64,000 nucleotides of DNA. Source: Hippophae tibetana (lineage: Eukaryota > Streptophyta > Magnoliopsida > Rosales > Elaeagnaceae). Location: contig CM072807.1 in NCBI GenBank assembly GCA_037013495.1, forward strand, positions 8,311,001 to 8,375,000, in the 5' to 3' direction. Below are positions 51,401-63,212 of this stretch, one piece after another; within the stretch, counting starts at the first letter, position 1; every line of letters begins with the position of its first letter. Below the pieces are notes generated by a model. That model made no database searches and was not told where the DNA came from. It was given only the letters and a program-made list of their open reading frames with translations. The translations under genes and the position numbers were made by a program.

Positions 51401-52088
51401 AATAATCATTATCGATGGATTACATTTCATTTGTCTTGTATTATCGTCGTTCACAACCTAGATCCGGGTAAGTATTGTTTCTAAAATCTAGTTCGATCTT
51501 AGATTTCTTGGTTAACTTGATTTGATTTTTTTCAAGATCTAGGATTCGTTCTATTGTCCGATTTTTCTTATGTTTTACTTTTGTTTTATATTTTAGGATT
51601 AACTTGAGTTAATGTGAGTTTGTAGGATCTTAGTTGCTGCTGCTTGTTTCTGTTTGGATTGAAAGTTTATATTTAAGGTAACTTGTTCTATGACTTATTT
51701 AATTTCTTTCATTTTTTATTATGAATTAAGAAGTGTGAGTTTAATTTCTTTTAATTTCTAGTTGGGCAAGTTTGGTCTGTGAATTAATGCAACATCTTGT
51801 TCTTATATGCAAGCTGCTTAAGCAATTTGTATTTGGAATGAAAGATGATTCCCCTGCGAGTGTTTTGTCTAGAGTTTTGGTTTTTGGATTCCTTGGCTTC
51901 ATCGGTTCCCTCATATTTTAATGACATATGTTTTAACCTTTTTTCTTATAGGTAGAGTTAGCACATGGTAGATGTGAACATTCTTCTTCTTCAGTGGTTT
52001 AACTTCTCTATTTTATTAATTTTTTTCCCCTGAATTATTTTCTTTGTATACTTAAGTTATTTTATGTGTTTCTTATTACAATTTTAAA

Positions 52089-52200
52089 GGCAGATATGAT
52101 CTAGTAAGATTCATAAAAACAATTCAGAAAGCTAGACTCTATGCTAAACTTCGCATTGGACCTTCTGACTTGGTGTTGTGTCTGTGCTGGTGCCTAGGGT
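52089..52200 (+). pseudogene. Beta-galactosidase (GH35) exon fragment
   Basis: After an acceptor-like TTTTAAAG the frame reads [20 protein letters not shown] and LRIGP, a conserved core segment of plant GH35 beta-galactosidases (normally followed by YVCAEWNFGG). After LRIGP the sequence diverges: a shifted frame still gives VCAG, then a stop. No other GH35 exons were seen nearby, so this is an isolated piece. Confidence 0.7.
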
Positions 52201-53046
52201 CAAGTACAGTTCTATTTAAAAAAAAACTTTAGTTTGATCATGTACTAATATGTTGTTTTTTTAATTATATTAATTAATTTTTGAATATATTAGTACCTAT
52301 GTTATGCACTTTGTAATATATTGCAAATATATAAAGATTGTTCCTTATATCATATAAAATCATCCTTGGATAATCTATATGTATTGGATTATTTTGATAA
52401 AATGAAAGCATTTTCTGATGAATTGGTTGCTATTAGGCCTATGGATGATCACATGTTATTCTAGTTTTTTTTTCTATTTTCTTTTTGATGGTAGGCACCA
52501 GGCGCACCAACATAAGGCGTACCAGGTTCACCAGTACACCAGGCCTCAATCTGGGGGGAAGACTATTGATGGATATGAAGATTTTTCAGAAAATGATGAG
52601 AAATCACTTATATAGACTTGATGAGAATTTCAGTTAATGGGTCTTCCTGTTTCAGAAGATGTTGCTACCTCATATGAAATTTCTGGGATTGAGAAAGTAG
52701 AAGATGTAGGAAATGAGGATGAAATTTCTAGTGCTGGTACTGTTGCGCTGTGCTGCTGTTGGTTTTGGTGTGTTGCGCTGCGTTGGTGCTGGTATTGGTT
52801 TGTAGAAGATGGAGTCAAGAAAGACTTGAGAGAGATTTTTCAATCAACTAAAAATCCAGAATTATCATTTTAATCGTTTTTGTAACATATTTATGCTTGT
52901 AATTAATAGTAAAAATTCAATTTGTAATAGCAATTTTTTATTATGTTTTAGTGTATAATAAACTCTTGAACGTAATTATACTTTTAATTTTAATATAATA
53001 TGATTTTTAATATTGTTTTTAATAAATTTATTATAATTTTTAATAT

Positions 53047-53250
53047 TGTAATTATTAATTGTATACCCTATGACCTCGGTTATTAGAAACCCGAGGTCAT
53101 ATGAGTACTTATGACCTCGATTATTAGAAAACCGAGACCAAAATGGGGTATCTATGACCTCTCTCACTTAGGCCTCGGTTCTTATAACTGTGGTTATAAA
53201 CCTACAATCACGGTTAAAAACCGAGACTATATATACTTTTTATAATAGTG
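53047..53250. repeat. Subterminal inverted-repeat cluster at the CACTA-like end
   Basis: ATGACCTCGGTTATTAG... and ...AACCCGAGGTCAT (about 53069-53101) form a hairpin. Further units GACCTCGATT, AAACCGAGACC, GCCTCGGTT and AAAACCGAGAC follow up to the end at 53250. Arrays of short direct and inverted subterminal motifs are where CACTA transposases bind. Confidence 0.6.
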
Positions 53251-54350
53251 ATATTATCAAATTTTGATAAAAATATATTTTTCTTATAATATAGCTTTAT
53301 TCACGAAGACATTTAATTTTTGAAAATGTTCAATGTTTTGGAACAAACAATTAAGTTCTTCTATGTTCTTAAAAAAAATTATTTAACGATTCAATACTAA
53401 TTTTATTTAAATAAACGTGATTGATAATAAACACACGACCACATTTTAAAAAATACGTCAAAAACGTAATACTTATCATACTCAACAAATCACCATCGTT
53501 GAGTTGAGTCGTGTACGTACTCATTGAAAATATATATATATAATAGGATCTTCACCATCTTAAAATGTATATTTAATAAATAAAATAGATATTATTGTTT
53601 TATGCTATCGGGCATCATAAATTTATAACAATGACATCATTATTTTTGAGTGGATATAATTTTATAAGTTTATCTATACTCAAAAATAAAGCTCCTGCGT
53701 TAATTTATATACATCTAAAACATAAAATTTTCATTGTCATTTATAAGTAATCTATCCTATGAAGCAATGTTATTTGAAAATCCTTTGCACCTACACAAAA
53801 ATACTCAATAGTATTTATATGTCATATATTTAAAATTTGTTTATATTTTAATAAAATTTAATTAATGATTAATAATTAATGATATTTATACATATTGACA
53901 AGATGCTCCACTAAAACTATATAGAATTACTTTTATTTTCCATAAAAGATACGAATCTATTTAAAAGGCAGAGTCAGCCCACGATTAGCAAGGGCCTATG
54001 GTTTCTCATAACAAGTAGCCCAACTGATTGGTTTTTATGTTGCACCATCGGTACAAAAGGTATTAATGGTCATTCGTCCTTACCAATCTTTAGCGTATAC
54101 ATCAATAAGGAAGAATCTCAAATAATGTATATTTCATTGTATCTTGTATGTACATTTAAAAAATCATTAAATGTGTTTCCGGGGACATATTATTAATATG
54201 TCACTTGAACACTATTATATAAAAATATACCAAATAAAATGCGAAATTTCGAGAGATGAAATTAAAGGAATTAGATCTAGAGAAAAATTAGTTTTAAAAA
54301 CATATAAAACAAATATTGTATTTTATTAATATGAATAAATAAATGATAGA
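53251..54350. other. Intergenic DNA, no gene seen
   Basis: AT-rich 3' flank of the XTH gene. Nothing recognised. Confidence 0.5.
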
Positions 54351-55709
54351 TCAGTACTTTGGGAGGGAGCACTCTTTAGGAAGAGTACTATTATGGAACC
54401 TTTGTTTATCTTGGCAATAGTCATAAGTCAAGTGGTAGATTCTAACCCATTTGAACAACCTTTTCTGAATAGATGTTAGGGTACTGTACCTCTCTTTGTT
54501 CCACCAATTAGTGTTGCTAAATGCCCTACAATATCTTGGATTTCCATTCCAAACACAAGCATCAATCTTGTGGTTTCTAAAAGTAGTAACAAAAGGACCT
54601 TTTGACCAATCAATTTTGTCATGTCCACCTCTTGTTGCCCAACTTTCTCCATTCCAAAGGCTTGCTTTGATGCTCATTGGCTGCTTCCTAGGAAATGCCA
54701 CACCCTTGTCTTCATGGTTTCTATATACTCTTATAGGTATCCAATCCACCATGAACCTATTCACCAAAAACAAATTCCATTATGAACAAAAATAAATGGC
54801 TAATTACAAAAATCTTTCTATGGATTTCTTGAAACTTAAAAAAACAAAATCATACAAGCTTAAAAAATAACAAGAATACCCACACAATTTTCAAACATTT
54901 TTAAATAATATTTTTACAACAAGTCGAGAGATAAATGTAATTTAACTCATAATTTTACATATAGATAATATATAATATTTAGTATTATATTTTGATTTGA
55001 AATATAAGAAGGAATTTTTTTTTCAACTTTCAATGTGTCGTGTTAGTTATATTTGTATCGTATTTATTGATACTAGAAAAGATTTTTTTGTATGTTTTTA
55101 TTTATGATATTAACAAATAACAAGAACTTTAAACACATAAAAAAATTATTGATCAATTTATTATCCGTGTTGTAGGTTCGTATCGTGTTATAATGTCATG
55201 TAAGAGATAATTATGACCCATAATCTACTAAATAGAAGGGGGGAAACAACTTTGATTAGTTGATTATACATAAGAAATAATGCAATTCATATATTATATA
55301 TAACTTACACTATTTGGTAAAGGTTCCACAAAATGGAATAGGTATGAAATTCTTTGGTTGGATCAAACCAAAGCTTGATTCTTTCCTCACGATTGTCCAA
55401 CCCATCAGCATAAATGTTTGTTTGAAGAGTATATGGTTGCCCATTCACATTTCCAAGGAATTCAAAGTCTATCTCATCACGGTTAGGTTGATCAGAAGAG
55501 AGCTGCATTGATAATATTTTACCTTATACAGAAGTTAATTCCAATTGTGAATTAATAAAGGAAATAATCAGGTGAAGATAAAATTTATGTATGAAAGATA
55601 TTAACTTACATAATATGCTAAAACTGTGCCTGCTGAATCACCCGATACTAACTTAATTTGTATGTCAATTTGTCCAAATAAAAACATCTGATTCGAAGCA
55701 AAACCAGCT

Positions 55710-55744
<35 letters not shown>

Positions 55745-56028
55745 CAATGACATGAAAAAAAATTGTGGAATTCAATTTGGTTACAAATAAATTTTGAATA
55801 ATTAATTGCATATAAATGAATGGATATGTAGATACCAGATTGTTGGTCAAGCTTCAAGGTTCTTGACTTGCCATCAGAAGAAGTGTTAACATGGTTAGGA
55901 GACCATGTGACAAAGAAATCTTTGTTGAAGTCCCCTGTTGAAACAACTGAGCCTTCTGAAATTTGAACCCATTTCATCAATATTGAAACGAGTCCAATGA
56001 AGATGATGCTTATGTAATAGTTCTCCAT
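54351..56028 (-). CDS. XTH10-like: Xyloglucan endotransglucosylase/hydrolase, XTH10-like
   Basis: Four exons on the minus strand join in phase: 55836-56028, 55610-55710, 55309-55502, 54351-54756, giving 297 residues, normal for GH16 XTH enzymes, which cut and rejoin xyloglucan in the wall. Seen: a signal peptide (about 1-26), [20 protein letters not shown], the catalytic motif DEIDFEFLG with E108, D110 and E112 (preceded by NR rather than the common H), [18 protein letters not shown], and the XET C-terminal domain with Cys in IDACVW, YCRAF, YDYCQ and [29 protein letters not shown] and the ending recall XTH10, from memory. Intron 1 ends in an (AT)n run touching the acceptor of exon 2. Confidence 0.92.
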
Positions 56029-56067
56029 TGCTCTATAACTAATTATAATGAATAATGATGATGACTT

Positions 56068-56077
56068 CTATATATAG
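56068..56077 (-). promoter_or_regulatory. Candidate TATA box of the XTH gene
   Basis: CTATATATAG, inside the palindrome CTTCTATATATAGAAG, stands about 40 bases before the start codon, which would mean a very short leader. Prediction only. Confidence 0.4.
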
Positions 56078-56079
56078 AA

Positions 56080-57890
56080 GTTGAATTAAAGATAGTCTTT
56101 ATGTGATGAAAATTATATGAAAACCAAATCAATGAGATAATGTGAAATACAAGCAAGGAAGGTTTTGTTAACTTGAGCTAGAATATCTTTAGAGGGAAGT
56201 AAACAAATGCTTGGTTAGCATTTCCAATTTAAAATATATATATATATAGTTTTATTGTTTTGTTTTATATATTCTATTAATAGGATTTTTATTATGAAAA
56301 ATATTGATAGAATATAATAACATGTAGTTTTGTAGTTTAGCTACGTACAAACTTGCATGGTTTAGTAGCTAGCTAGTTTTGGAGATACAATTGGGCCTTT
56401 TTAATTAATATTTAAGAAGCTTTATTTTTCATCTGTCTTGCTAGCAGAAAGTTAAATAAATAAAAAGGTGATTGCTAATTAAGCTTTCTTTTGCATTGTC
56501 TTTTCTTTTGTGCTTTTCTTATGTTGGGATATATGATTTGGTTATGATTCATGTTTGTCTACAGAAAGTTTTATTTTTCCTCTCTTTTATTTTATGAGAC
56601 AAATATTCACACAATTTTTTTAATTACGTAAGTTAGATTAATTTAGTACATTTTTTTATTTTTAATAATTGTTTAGTTCTTTTGTGAAAAATTAATGAAA
56701 TATGAGTAATTAATCAAATTTATTTATTTTTTTAAAACAATTTTATTGTCATTATTGTACATTAATAAATACAATTAATGAAAATGATATCTCAATAACA
56801 ATTTAAACAATATAAAAAAATGATTTTCTGTGTAAAATTTTTGATCCAATAAATGAAAAAAGATAAATATATATATATACCAATAAATACATAATTCTTT
56901 GTACTAAGCAAACTTATAGAATTCTATTACAAATTCATTTGAAATGATTAAAATAAGTAATAAATAAATATAAGATTTTTAATTTTTAATTTAAATAAAT
57001 AGTTTAAATCATTTTTATAAAATAAAAATATTTGATGTTTTAATATAATTAAAATATAAATTAAAAATTAATTATAAAATAAACAATATATTATTTATTA
57101 TTAGTTTGAATTTAAATGTAATTTTTATATATTTATTAAAACATAATATATAATTTTTATAAATAAAACTATAAATAAAAACTTCTCTCATATTATATTA
57201 TAAAATAAGATTTTTTATTTTATTATTTTAATACTTAATCGAATAATTATACATGGATTTATGTGGTTAGGAAAAATTGAAATTGAACTCACCTTCACTT
57301 TACCATTTAAAGGACCTAACTATTGATTTAATAGCAATCAATGCAATGTTTTTCTTTCTTTCTTTTTTCTTATTTTTAGTAGACCATGAGTTGGATTTGA
57401 GAACAGAAGACAGAAGTGATACTCCTTTGCTACAAAGAAGATAAAAACAAATAATGTTACAAAACATCATATACTATAATTGTGGATAATAAAGTACAAA
57501 ATATCAATATAATAGTAAAATACAAATATGCAGGTCTTTATTAAAGTAAGTATATATGTAGGGGTAAATTAATAAATATAAAAAAATTATAAATTTATTA
57601 TTTAAATTCATCCTATTATAAATATAATATTAAAGTACTATAAATATTATAAAAATATAATTTATATTTATGATATTTTAATATATTTGTATCATAAAAA
57701 TATTAAAATATATATACTAATTTTATAACATTTTAATATTAGATTATATTTTTATAATATTATATTTATCATAAAAATTAAATAATATATATAGAATTTT
57801 GTAATAATTTAATAATATATTTGTTAGTTTATATAAAAAAATAATGAAAATAAATGAAAAATGAAAAATCAAATAAAATAAAAATAAAAG
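56080..57890. other. AT-rich intergenic DNA between divergent genes
   Basis: Shared upstream region of the XTH gene (-) and the acidic-protein gene (+). No coding remnant recognised. Confidence 0.5.
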
Positions 57891-58047
57891 AGGCGAAGAA
57901 TCGAAACAACGCACCTTTGTCGAGTTTTCAGTAGTCGCTCGTACGGAGGAAAAGAAATTGAGAACTACCTGACTACCACAAAATTTTGTTTCTGGAGTTT
58001 TGTGTTCGCTTCAACGATTTTGACCTTGCTTTCTTCTTCTTCTTCGG

Positions 58048-58647
58048 GTATTCTTCTTGACATTTTCTAATTTAGCTTTCTTTGCCCTTTTCTTTTCACT
58101 TAATGCACTAGGTATTTCACTGAATCACTCTGTTGCTAAATATCGATTATATCTAATATGTTTGTTTTATGGGTAAAAGAAAGATCCACTTACTGTGTCT
58201 TGTTGTGTTGAAAGATCCGATTTTTACTTATAATATACTGTTTTGGAAAATGGGTTTCGATTGCTCTAGTGTGAAAAAGATTATGATTGTTACTAGTTCA
58301 TAAATTTATTGGGTCTGTACTATTTCATTGTTTTCTTAAGTAGGCTTGGGTCTGATTCTGGCTTTTCGGGGGGTTTTCTTTTTTACTTCAACTTTCTCTT
58401 TGTTCTTTGGTTTGCTAATGTTGAATTAGTACTAAATTTTAGGAAATTTTAGATTAATTTAAAGGATGCTGAAGGCAATAGATACATTAATTGTGTTTCT
58501 GTTCCAGAAATGGTTAGATTTTAGTCAGTTGATTTAAATTATTAATAAATGAAATGAAACCTGTAGAAGAAAGTTTTGTGGACCATGTTTTGAATGGTTT
58601 TAGCAATGTTTTTAAATTATCAGTGTTAAATTTTGGATTCTTGGCAG
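58048..58647 (+). other. Predicted 5'UTR intron of the acidic membrane protein gene
   Basis: Donor TTCGG/GTATTC at 58047/58048 follows a leader-like stretch beginning near 57,900. Acceptor TTCTTGGCAG ends at 58647, 62 bases before the ATG. The inside is T-rich, as in plant introns. Confidence 0.5.
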
Positions 58648-58709
58648 ACATCTGGCTCTTTCTATTTGCACAGAATCAAGATTCGGGTCGGAGATTTTGA
58701 AACTTCATC

Positions 58710-60317
58710 ATGTTGAAGCGGTTACCAAGTAGAAATAGTAGATCTAAAGGAATCAAGCTGAAACACATTTTACAGATTTGCCTGCTTCTTGGAATCTGCT
58801 TTTGGTTAGTCTACCAAGTCAAGCATTCTCATGATAAGAAGAAGCAATTTGATGAGAATGATGTAAAAAACTCGCTCATAAAGATGAGTGAGGATGAAAT
58901 ACTCAAACTTGGGAGAAAGGACCTTCATCCTCACGAGGATATTGCTAAAAGTGAGAAGCATGTAGAAGAAGAGGAAGAAGAAAAACATGGTAAAGAAGAG
59001 CGAGAAGATGAAGGTAACACGCATGAAGAAGAAGAAGAAGAGCGAGAAGATGAAGTTGATAAGCATGAAGAAGAAGAACGAGAAGATGAAGTTGATAAGC
59101 ATGAAGAAGAAGATCGAGAAGATGAAGGAAACAAGCATGAAGCTGAAGAGCAAGGTGAAGAAGAAGAAAACAAGGATGAAGATGTGGAAGATGGAGGAAG
59201 AGGAGGTGGTGATGATGAAATAGATGAAAATGACCAAGAAAAAAAAGAGCAGGAAGTTGAACGCGATGAGGAATTCATTGATGAAGAGAAAAAGCTTGAA
59301 GAGAAGGAGGACAAAGCAAATGAGAATGAAGACAAAGAGACTCAAGTCGAAAATGAAAATTCATCTGAACATCAGGATAATGATGATGGTTCTCAGGGTT
59401 CTCACGAGGCAAGGGAGGAACATTACAAAGGGGATGATGCATCTAGTGCAGTGACCCATGATGTCCGTGATACCCAAGTAATAAGCACTGCAGCTGAGAA
59501 AGTCAATTCAGAAAACTCAGAATTCAATGGTCTGCAAAAGGAATATAAAACTAATACCAGTGAAGGTGATACTAGAAACGAAAAAACATCAGTATCAATG
59601 GTTGGAGAAGGTGAAATTGCTCATAATGGAACTTATTTGAACTTGAGGGCTGAAGAACAGGTTGACAGTAGTTCATCAATAACTGGGAACAGTCAAGATT
59701 TAGTGCTATCCAACAATCAAACAGAAGCACGGAATAATTCAGCCATGGGAAGTACTCGAGACGACAATCCAGAAACGAGCACTAAAGCCTCCGATTCATC
59801 ACTACCGATTGGTATAGGGTCTGCATCTCATTCTAACAATGTCCAAAATGCAACTGTAGATAGTGCAACTGCTGTGGAAGGCATGAAAGTAGAAACATCA
59901 TTTTTGGAACTTACCAATAACTCTAACTTGGCTTCTTACGGCAATCAATCTGACTTCAACTCCCCATTTCCCACTGATTTTGAGCATAAGAGTGCAACCT
60001 TAGGAAAATCCTTAGATGCAACTGGTGCTAATGCTGCAGGAAAGAGCTTAAGTTTGAATGGAACGGCTGAAGCAGAGAATAATCACACGTCTGCAACCAC
60101 AAAGATGGATGCTGATGCTTCTCAAAATGAAAAATCTAACAGTGAACTTGAATCTAACAGAATACATGAAATTTCAGATTATGCAAATCAACATGACCCT
60201 GTTGATTCGTCTGATATGCATGTTACCGAAGATGAGAAAAAAATTCACATGGATCCAGATACATTACTGGAGATAAAAACAGGAGGAGGTGAAAATGAAG
60301 AGGCTGCAGCTGAATGA
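58710..60317 (+). CDS. Uncharacterised acidic single-pass membrane protein
   Basis: Single-exon frame of 535 residues. The N-terminus is basic (MLKRLPSRNSRSKGIKLKH), followed by one hydrophobic helix (ILQICLLLGICFWLVYQV, about residues 20-37) and KHSHDKKK, the layout of a type II signal-anchor protein. Residues ~80-220 are dominated by Glu, Asp, Lys and Arg with tandem units like EEEREDEVDKHEE. The rest is Ser/Asn/Thr-rich with several N-x-S/T sites, so a lumenal or extracellular, probably disordered and glycosylated domain is plausible. No catalytic motif seen. Similar N-termini occur in plant proteins of unknown function, from memory. Function not assigned. Confidence 0.8.
   Translation: MLKRLPSRNSRSKGIKLKHILQICLLLGICFWLVYQVKHSHDKKKQFDENDVKNSLIKMSEDEILKLGRKDLHPHEDIAKSEKHVEEEEEEKHGKEEREDEGNTHEEEEEEREDEVDKHEEEEREDEVDKHEEEDREDEGNKHEAEEQGEEEENKDEDVEDGGRGGGDDEIDENDQEKKEQEVERDEEFIDEEKKLEEKEDKANENEDKETQVENENSSEHQDNDDGSQGSHEAREEHYKGDDASSAVTHDVRDTQVISTAAEKVNSENSEFNGLQKEYKTNTSEGDTRNEKTSVSMVGEGEIAHNGTYLNLRAEEQVDSSSSITGNSQDLVLSNNQTEARNNSAMGSTRDDNPETSTKASDSSLPIGIGSASHSNNVQNATVDSATAVEGMKVETSFLELTNNSNLASYGNQSDFNSPFPTDFEHKSATLGKSLDATGANAAGKSLSLNGTAEAENNHTSATTKMDADASQNEKSNSELESNRIHEISDYANQHDPVDSSDMHVTEDEKKIHMDPDTLLEIKTGGGENEEAAAE
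58978..59165 (+). repeat. Coding GAAGAA-rich tandem repeats in the acidic protein
   Basis: Units coding for HEEE(E)REDE-x-(D/N)K are repeated about four times with small length changes. The opposite strand gives false open frames of Phe or Ser runs. Confidence 0.85.
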
Positions 60318-61481
60318 TGAATATTGTGGTTATGATATATTCCAAGTCCTTTAAGTGTTCTTACTAGTGTCTATCTTATTGGACAAATCTTGTAAGATTA
60401 ACATTCTCTTTTCCCCCATAACTTTGGAATCAATGATCCGTAGCTAAAGTGAATCAGCCATAGCCAGTAAAATGTAGGGTAGTTAGTAATATGGTGGTTT
60501 CAATATGTACAACTAAGATAAAGTTTGTTTGTTATTTGCTTTCTGGTCATCTATATGTGAGATTTTTTAATGGTAAAATCGACAGAAACGTAAGATGCAG
60601 AATTCTGAGTATTTAATTATTGATATTGTTAAGATCTACCCTTCTCTCAAATAAAGTTTAGGTTTTAATTATACCATGTTTGATAAAAGAAAAATTATTG
60701 ATGGTAGTTAATTGTTGGAAGCCTAATACAAACCTATCCCTGAAGCGTCGGGTGATGTAGGATGAATATAGAGTAAGTTATTTCATTTTATTTTATATCT
60801 TATTTAATATATTTAATAAAATTGTGATACAATATTGATCGATTTTATTATCTTCTTAAATAATAGTCTTAATGGGTGTAATTTTAAACATATGTTATAT
60901 TATTATTTTTTAATATTAAACTTACATTATAAATAATCATATATTATATTTATTTTTACTCTTCTTATTTATACTTATTAAAAATAAATAAAATATCTTA
61001 ATTAATATCATTTTATTATTATCTTTATCTCATTAAAAATTAAATAAATCTAAGTTTTCTGGTAGGTTTGGTTGGACTAATTCAAAGAGTTCAGTCCGCA
61101 GGGTCCGACAAACTGTTGTCGTTGTTCGTTTACACTGGGGCTTGAGAGACTAAATCATAACAGTGAGTCCGACAAACTGTGAGCCCTCAATGAGTTTGAT
61201 CTTTTCCTTTTACTAAAAGCAAATCCGGATCACACGATATATGTCAAATGCGAATGAAGTTATTCAGCAAAAAGAGAGAAAAAAACAGCATCGGTGCGAC
61301 GGTGTCTAATGAGAGAAGCACGATCACGATAGGCAACAGAAACAACTAGCTATATATCTTTTTCATATTCATTTTTTAGAATAAGATTTTGGTTGCCAAA
61401 AAGAATAAAAGAAACCAGTGCATAATAAAAATAGTTTGCTTAAAATTGCAATAAAACAAAAGCAGGACGACTTCGTATGCT
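60318..61481. other. Intergenic DNA, no gene seen
   Basis: 3' flank of the acidic-protein gene, then AT-rich DNA. The string GTCCGACAAACTGT occurs twice (about 61104 and 61168). Nothing else recognised. Confidence 0.5.
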
Positions 61482-62549
61482 TCAATCGGTTTTATTAGCA
61501 GCTTGAGGTTGATGTGCATTCCATTGCATCAGCATCCAAACTATTGATGTCCCTGATTGAGCAAAAGGGAAACTCGTTATTATTTATTTGAATATCAAAT
61601 CAAAACGTCCCATAATTAAGTAAGCTTTTAAGAAAATTTTAAACATTAGGAAAGAGGCTAAGGAAGTTCGTGGCAAAATGGATTTCAATCTCATTCTATG
61701 GCACACTAACATATGTTTTAAGGGTTTATGTAGATTGGATTTATTTTTTTCAAATAACATTCACACCCACACATGCACACATTCACCCGCGGAGTTCGAA
61801 CCCATACCCTCACAGTGTCCACAAGGAGCATATACTATTACACTATTGGATTTAAATATTTTATCACTTTAGGTTTTTAATCTTTATCAGTTTACTTTGA
61901 TCAATGTTATAGTTTTTTAGAGAACCATATAAATAGGGTATATGTATTGTGTTTTGAATCATAGTTGAATATGAATTAATTATAAGATTTTTCCTTTATT
62001 TGTTTATGTTTTCCCTTTCTGCTTAACTTCTACATCTAATAACCCGTATGTTCTTCCCTAATTCCATTACATTCTCCCTCTTTCTTTCTGCAAATTCATA
62101 CACACTGATCTAATCAACTTTACTCTAATCTAATCAACTTTACTCAAACAAACATTGATTGCAAGCTCTGGGTAAAAGAAAAAAAATGTTGAAATATATT
62201 TTCCACAACTAATAGAATGATATGCTTAAAACTTGCAAAACAAAATAATGAACATTCTATAGCAAATGAATAAAGCAAGGTACAAGAAGAGAAAGAAATC
62301 AATATATATTTGACTATAAAATATGATAAATTAATTCCATACCTGCAAAAAAGCTAACAGTTGAAAGATTCCCAATAGTCATTGTATCATACACTAGGTA
62401 CTCGGTCAAGAAATGACCAAGTGCATAGACAAATGATAAAAAGGTAGCAAGATATAGTGGTTTGTTTTCAAGGTTAAAGGCACAGAGATAGCAGAGTGTG
62501 CAAGTAAGAAGAGTCCAAACACCAAATGTTCTTCCATGAACTTCAGTCA
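61482..62549 (-). CDS. ERG28: ERG28-like sterol biosynthesis scaffold protein, 3' exons only
   Basis: Two minus-strand exons join in phase: 62343-62549 and 61482-61552. They encode TEVHGRTFGVWTLLTCTLCY, LCAFNLENKPLYLATFLSFV, YALGHFLTEYLVYDTMTIGN, LSTVSFFAG and then TSIVWMLMQWNAHQPQAANK followed by TD and stop. This is the conserved body of ERG28, a small ER membrane protein that tethers C-4 sterol demethylation enzymes; three hydrophobic helices are visible. The N-terminal part of the family (about 35 residues with the first helix) is not seen. Upstream, a frame from an ATG near 62702 (MPKAVEH...) could splice in phase at 62642 but does not resemble the family. The true first exon may lie beyond the copia element that starts at 62733, or be lost. 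Confidence 0.85.
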
Positions 62550-62732
62550 CTGTTAAAGAGAATTAAAACAAAATTATAGAAGGAAAAGAACAAGTAACAT
62601 GGTCATGACAACATTAAGAAAGATTGGTTTTCAGGAAACTTACTGATTGCAATGAAGAATGTTTGGTTAAAAATGAAGCTTAAGTGCTCAACAGCTTTTG
62701 GCATTAGAGTTATATTTCGAAGGTAAATACAT

Positions 62733-63184
62733 TGTTACATAATTGATAGTCTACCCATTGGGTGACATATCTATTTATGTAATATGCAAAGTGTAACCAT
62801 TCCAAACTCCCAGTGAACAATATCCCCCAAAATTCTCTTTTTCACAAAGTTTTGAATATGAACACATTTCTAATCTTATAAATTCTATATAAATGCAAGG
62901 GAAATCTCGTAATTCTATCCATCAATAAGGAATTCAAATTATTAGATATATAAAATATTGGTAACCCATCTATGTCAAATTATTATGATTGTATTTCTGT
63001 AATTTCTTGTTCTGAGATTATTCTGTACAAAACATCTCTTATGTATATTAAGAAAAAACGAATATAAAACTCTAACCCTAACAGTTGTTACACATCCTTA
63101 ATTTCTGCTTTACTAAACATATTGTCTGTCATTTCCTTACTCCATTAACCTTGTTGTCTGCCACTTACACTACACACGCCAACA
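62733..63184 (-). repeat. 3' LTR of the right-edge copia element
   Basis: On the minus strand it begins TGTTGGCGTGTG directly after the polypurine tract and ends ...ATTATGTAACA, 452 bp. The second LTR is beyond the window, so the inner border rests on the TG...CA ends and the tract. Confidence 0.75.
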
Positions 63185-63212
63185 CTCCTCCTCAAGTTGG
63201 TGCATATATCTC

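Larger units (their letters stand above)
51400..53250 (+). mobile_element. CACTA-like transposon remnant, possibly with captured gene pieces
   Basis: The right end (53241-53250) reads CACTATTATA from the minus strand, matching a CACTA terminus. Just inside is a cluster of subterminal inverted motifs (ACCTCGGTT / AACCGAG). To its left lies gene-like, less AT-rich DNA with splice-like signals (CCGG/GTAAGT at about 51470), a beta-galactosidase exon piece at 52089 and an open frame at 52637-52873. I could not find the matching left CACTA end, so extent and the capture idea are inference. Confidence 0.45.

Noticed and set aside
58806-59345. Minus-strand frames rich in Phe or Ser (179 and 134 residues)
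   Set aside because: Reverse reading of the GAA/GAT-rich repeat of the acidic protein gene.
61760-61830. tRNA/SINE-like B-box (GAGTTCGAACCC)
   Set aside because: A single box with no A-box at the right distance, no poly-A tail and no target duplication.
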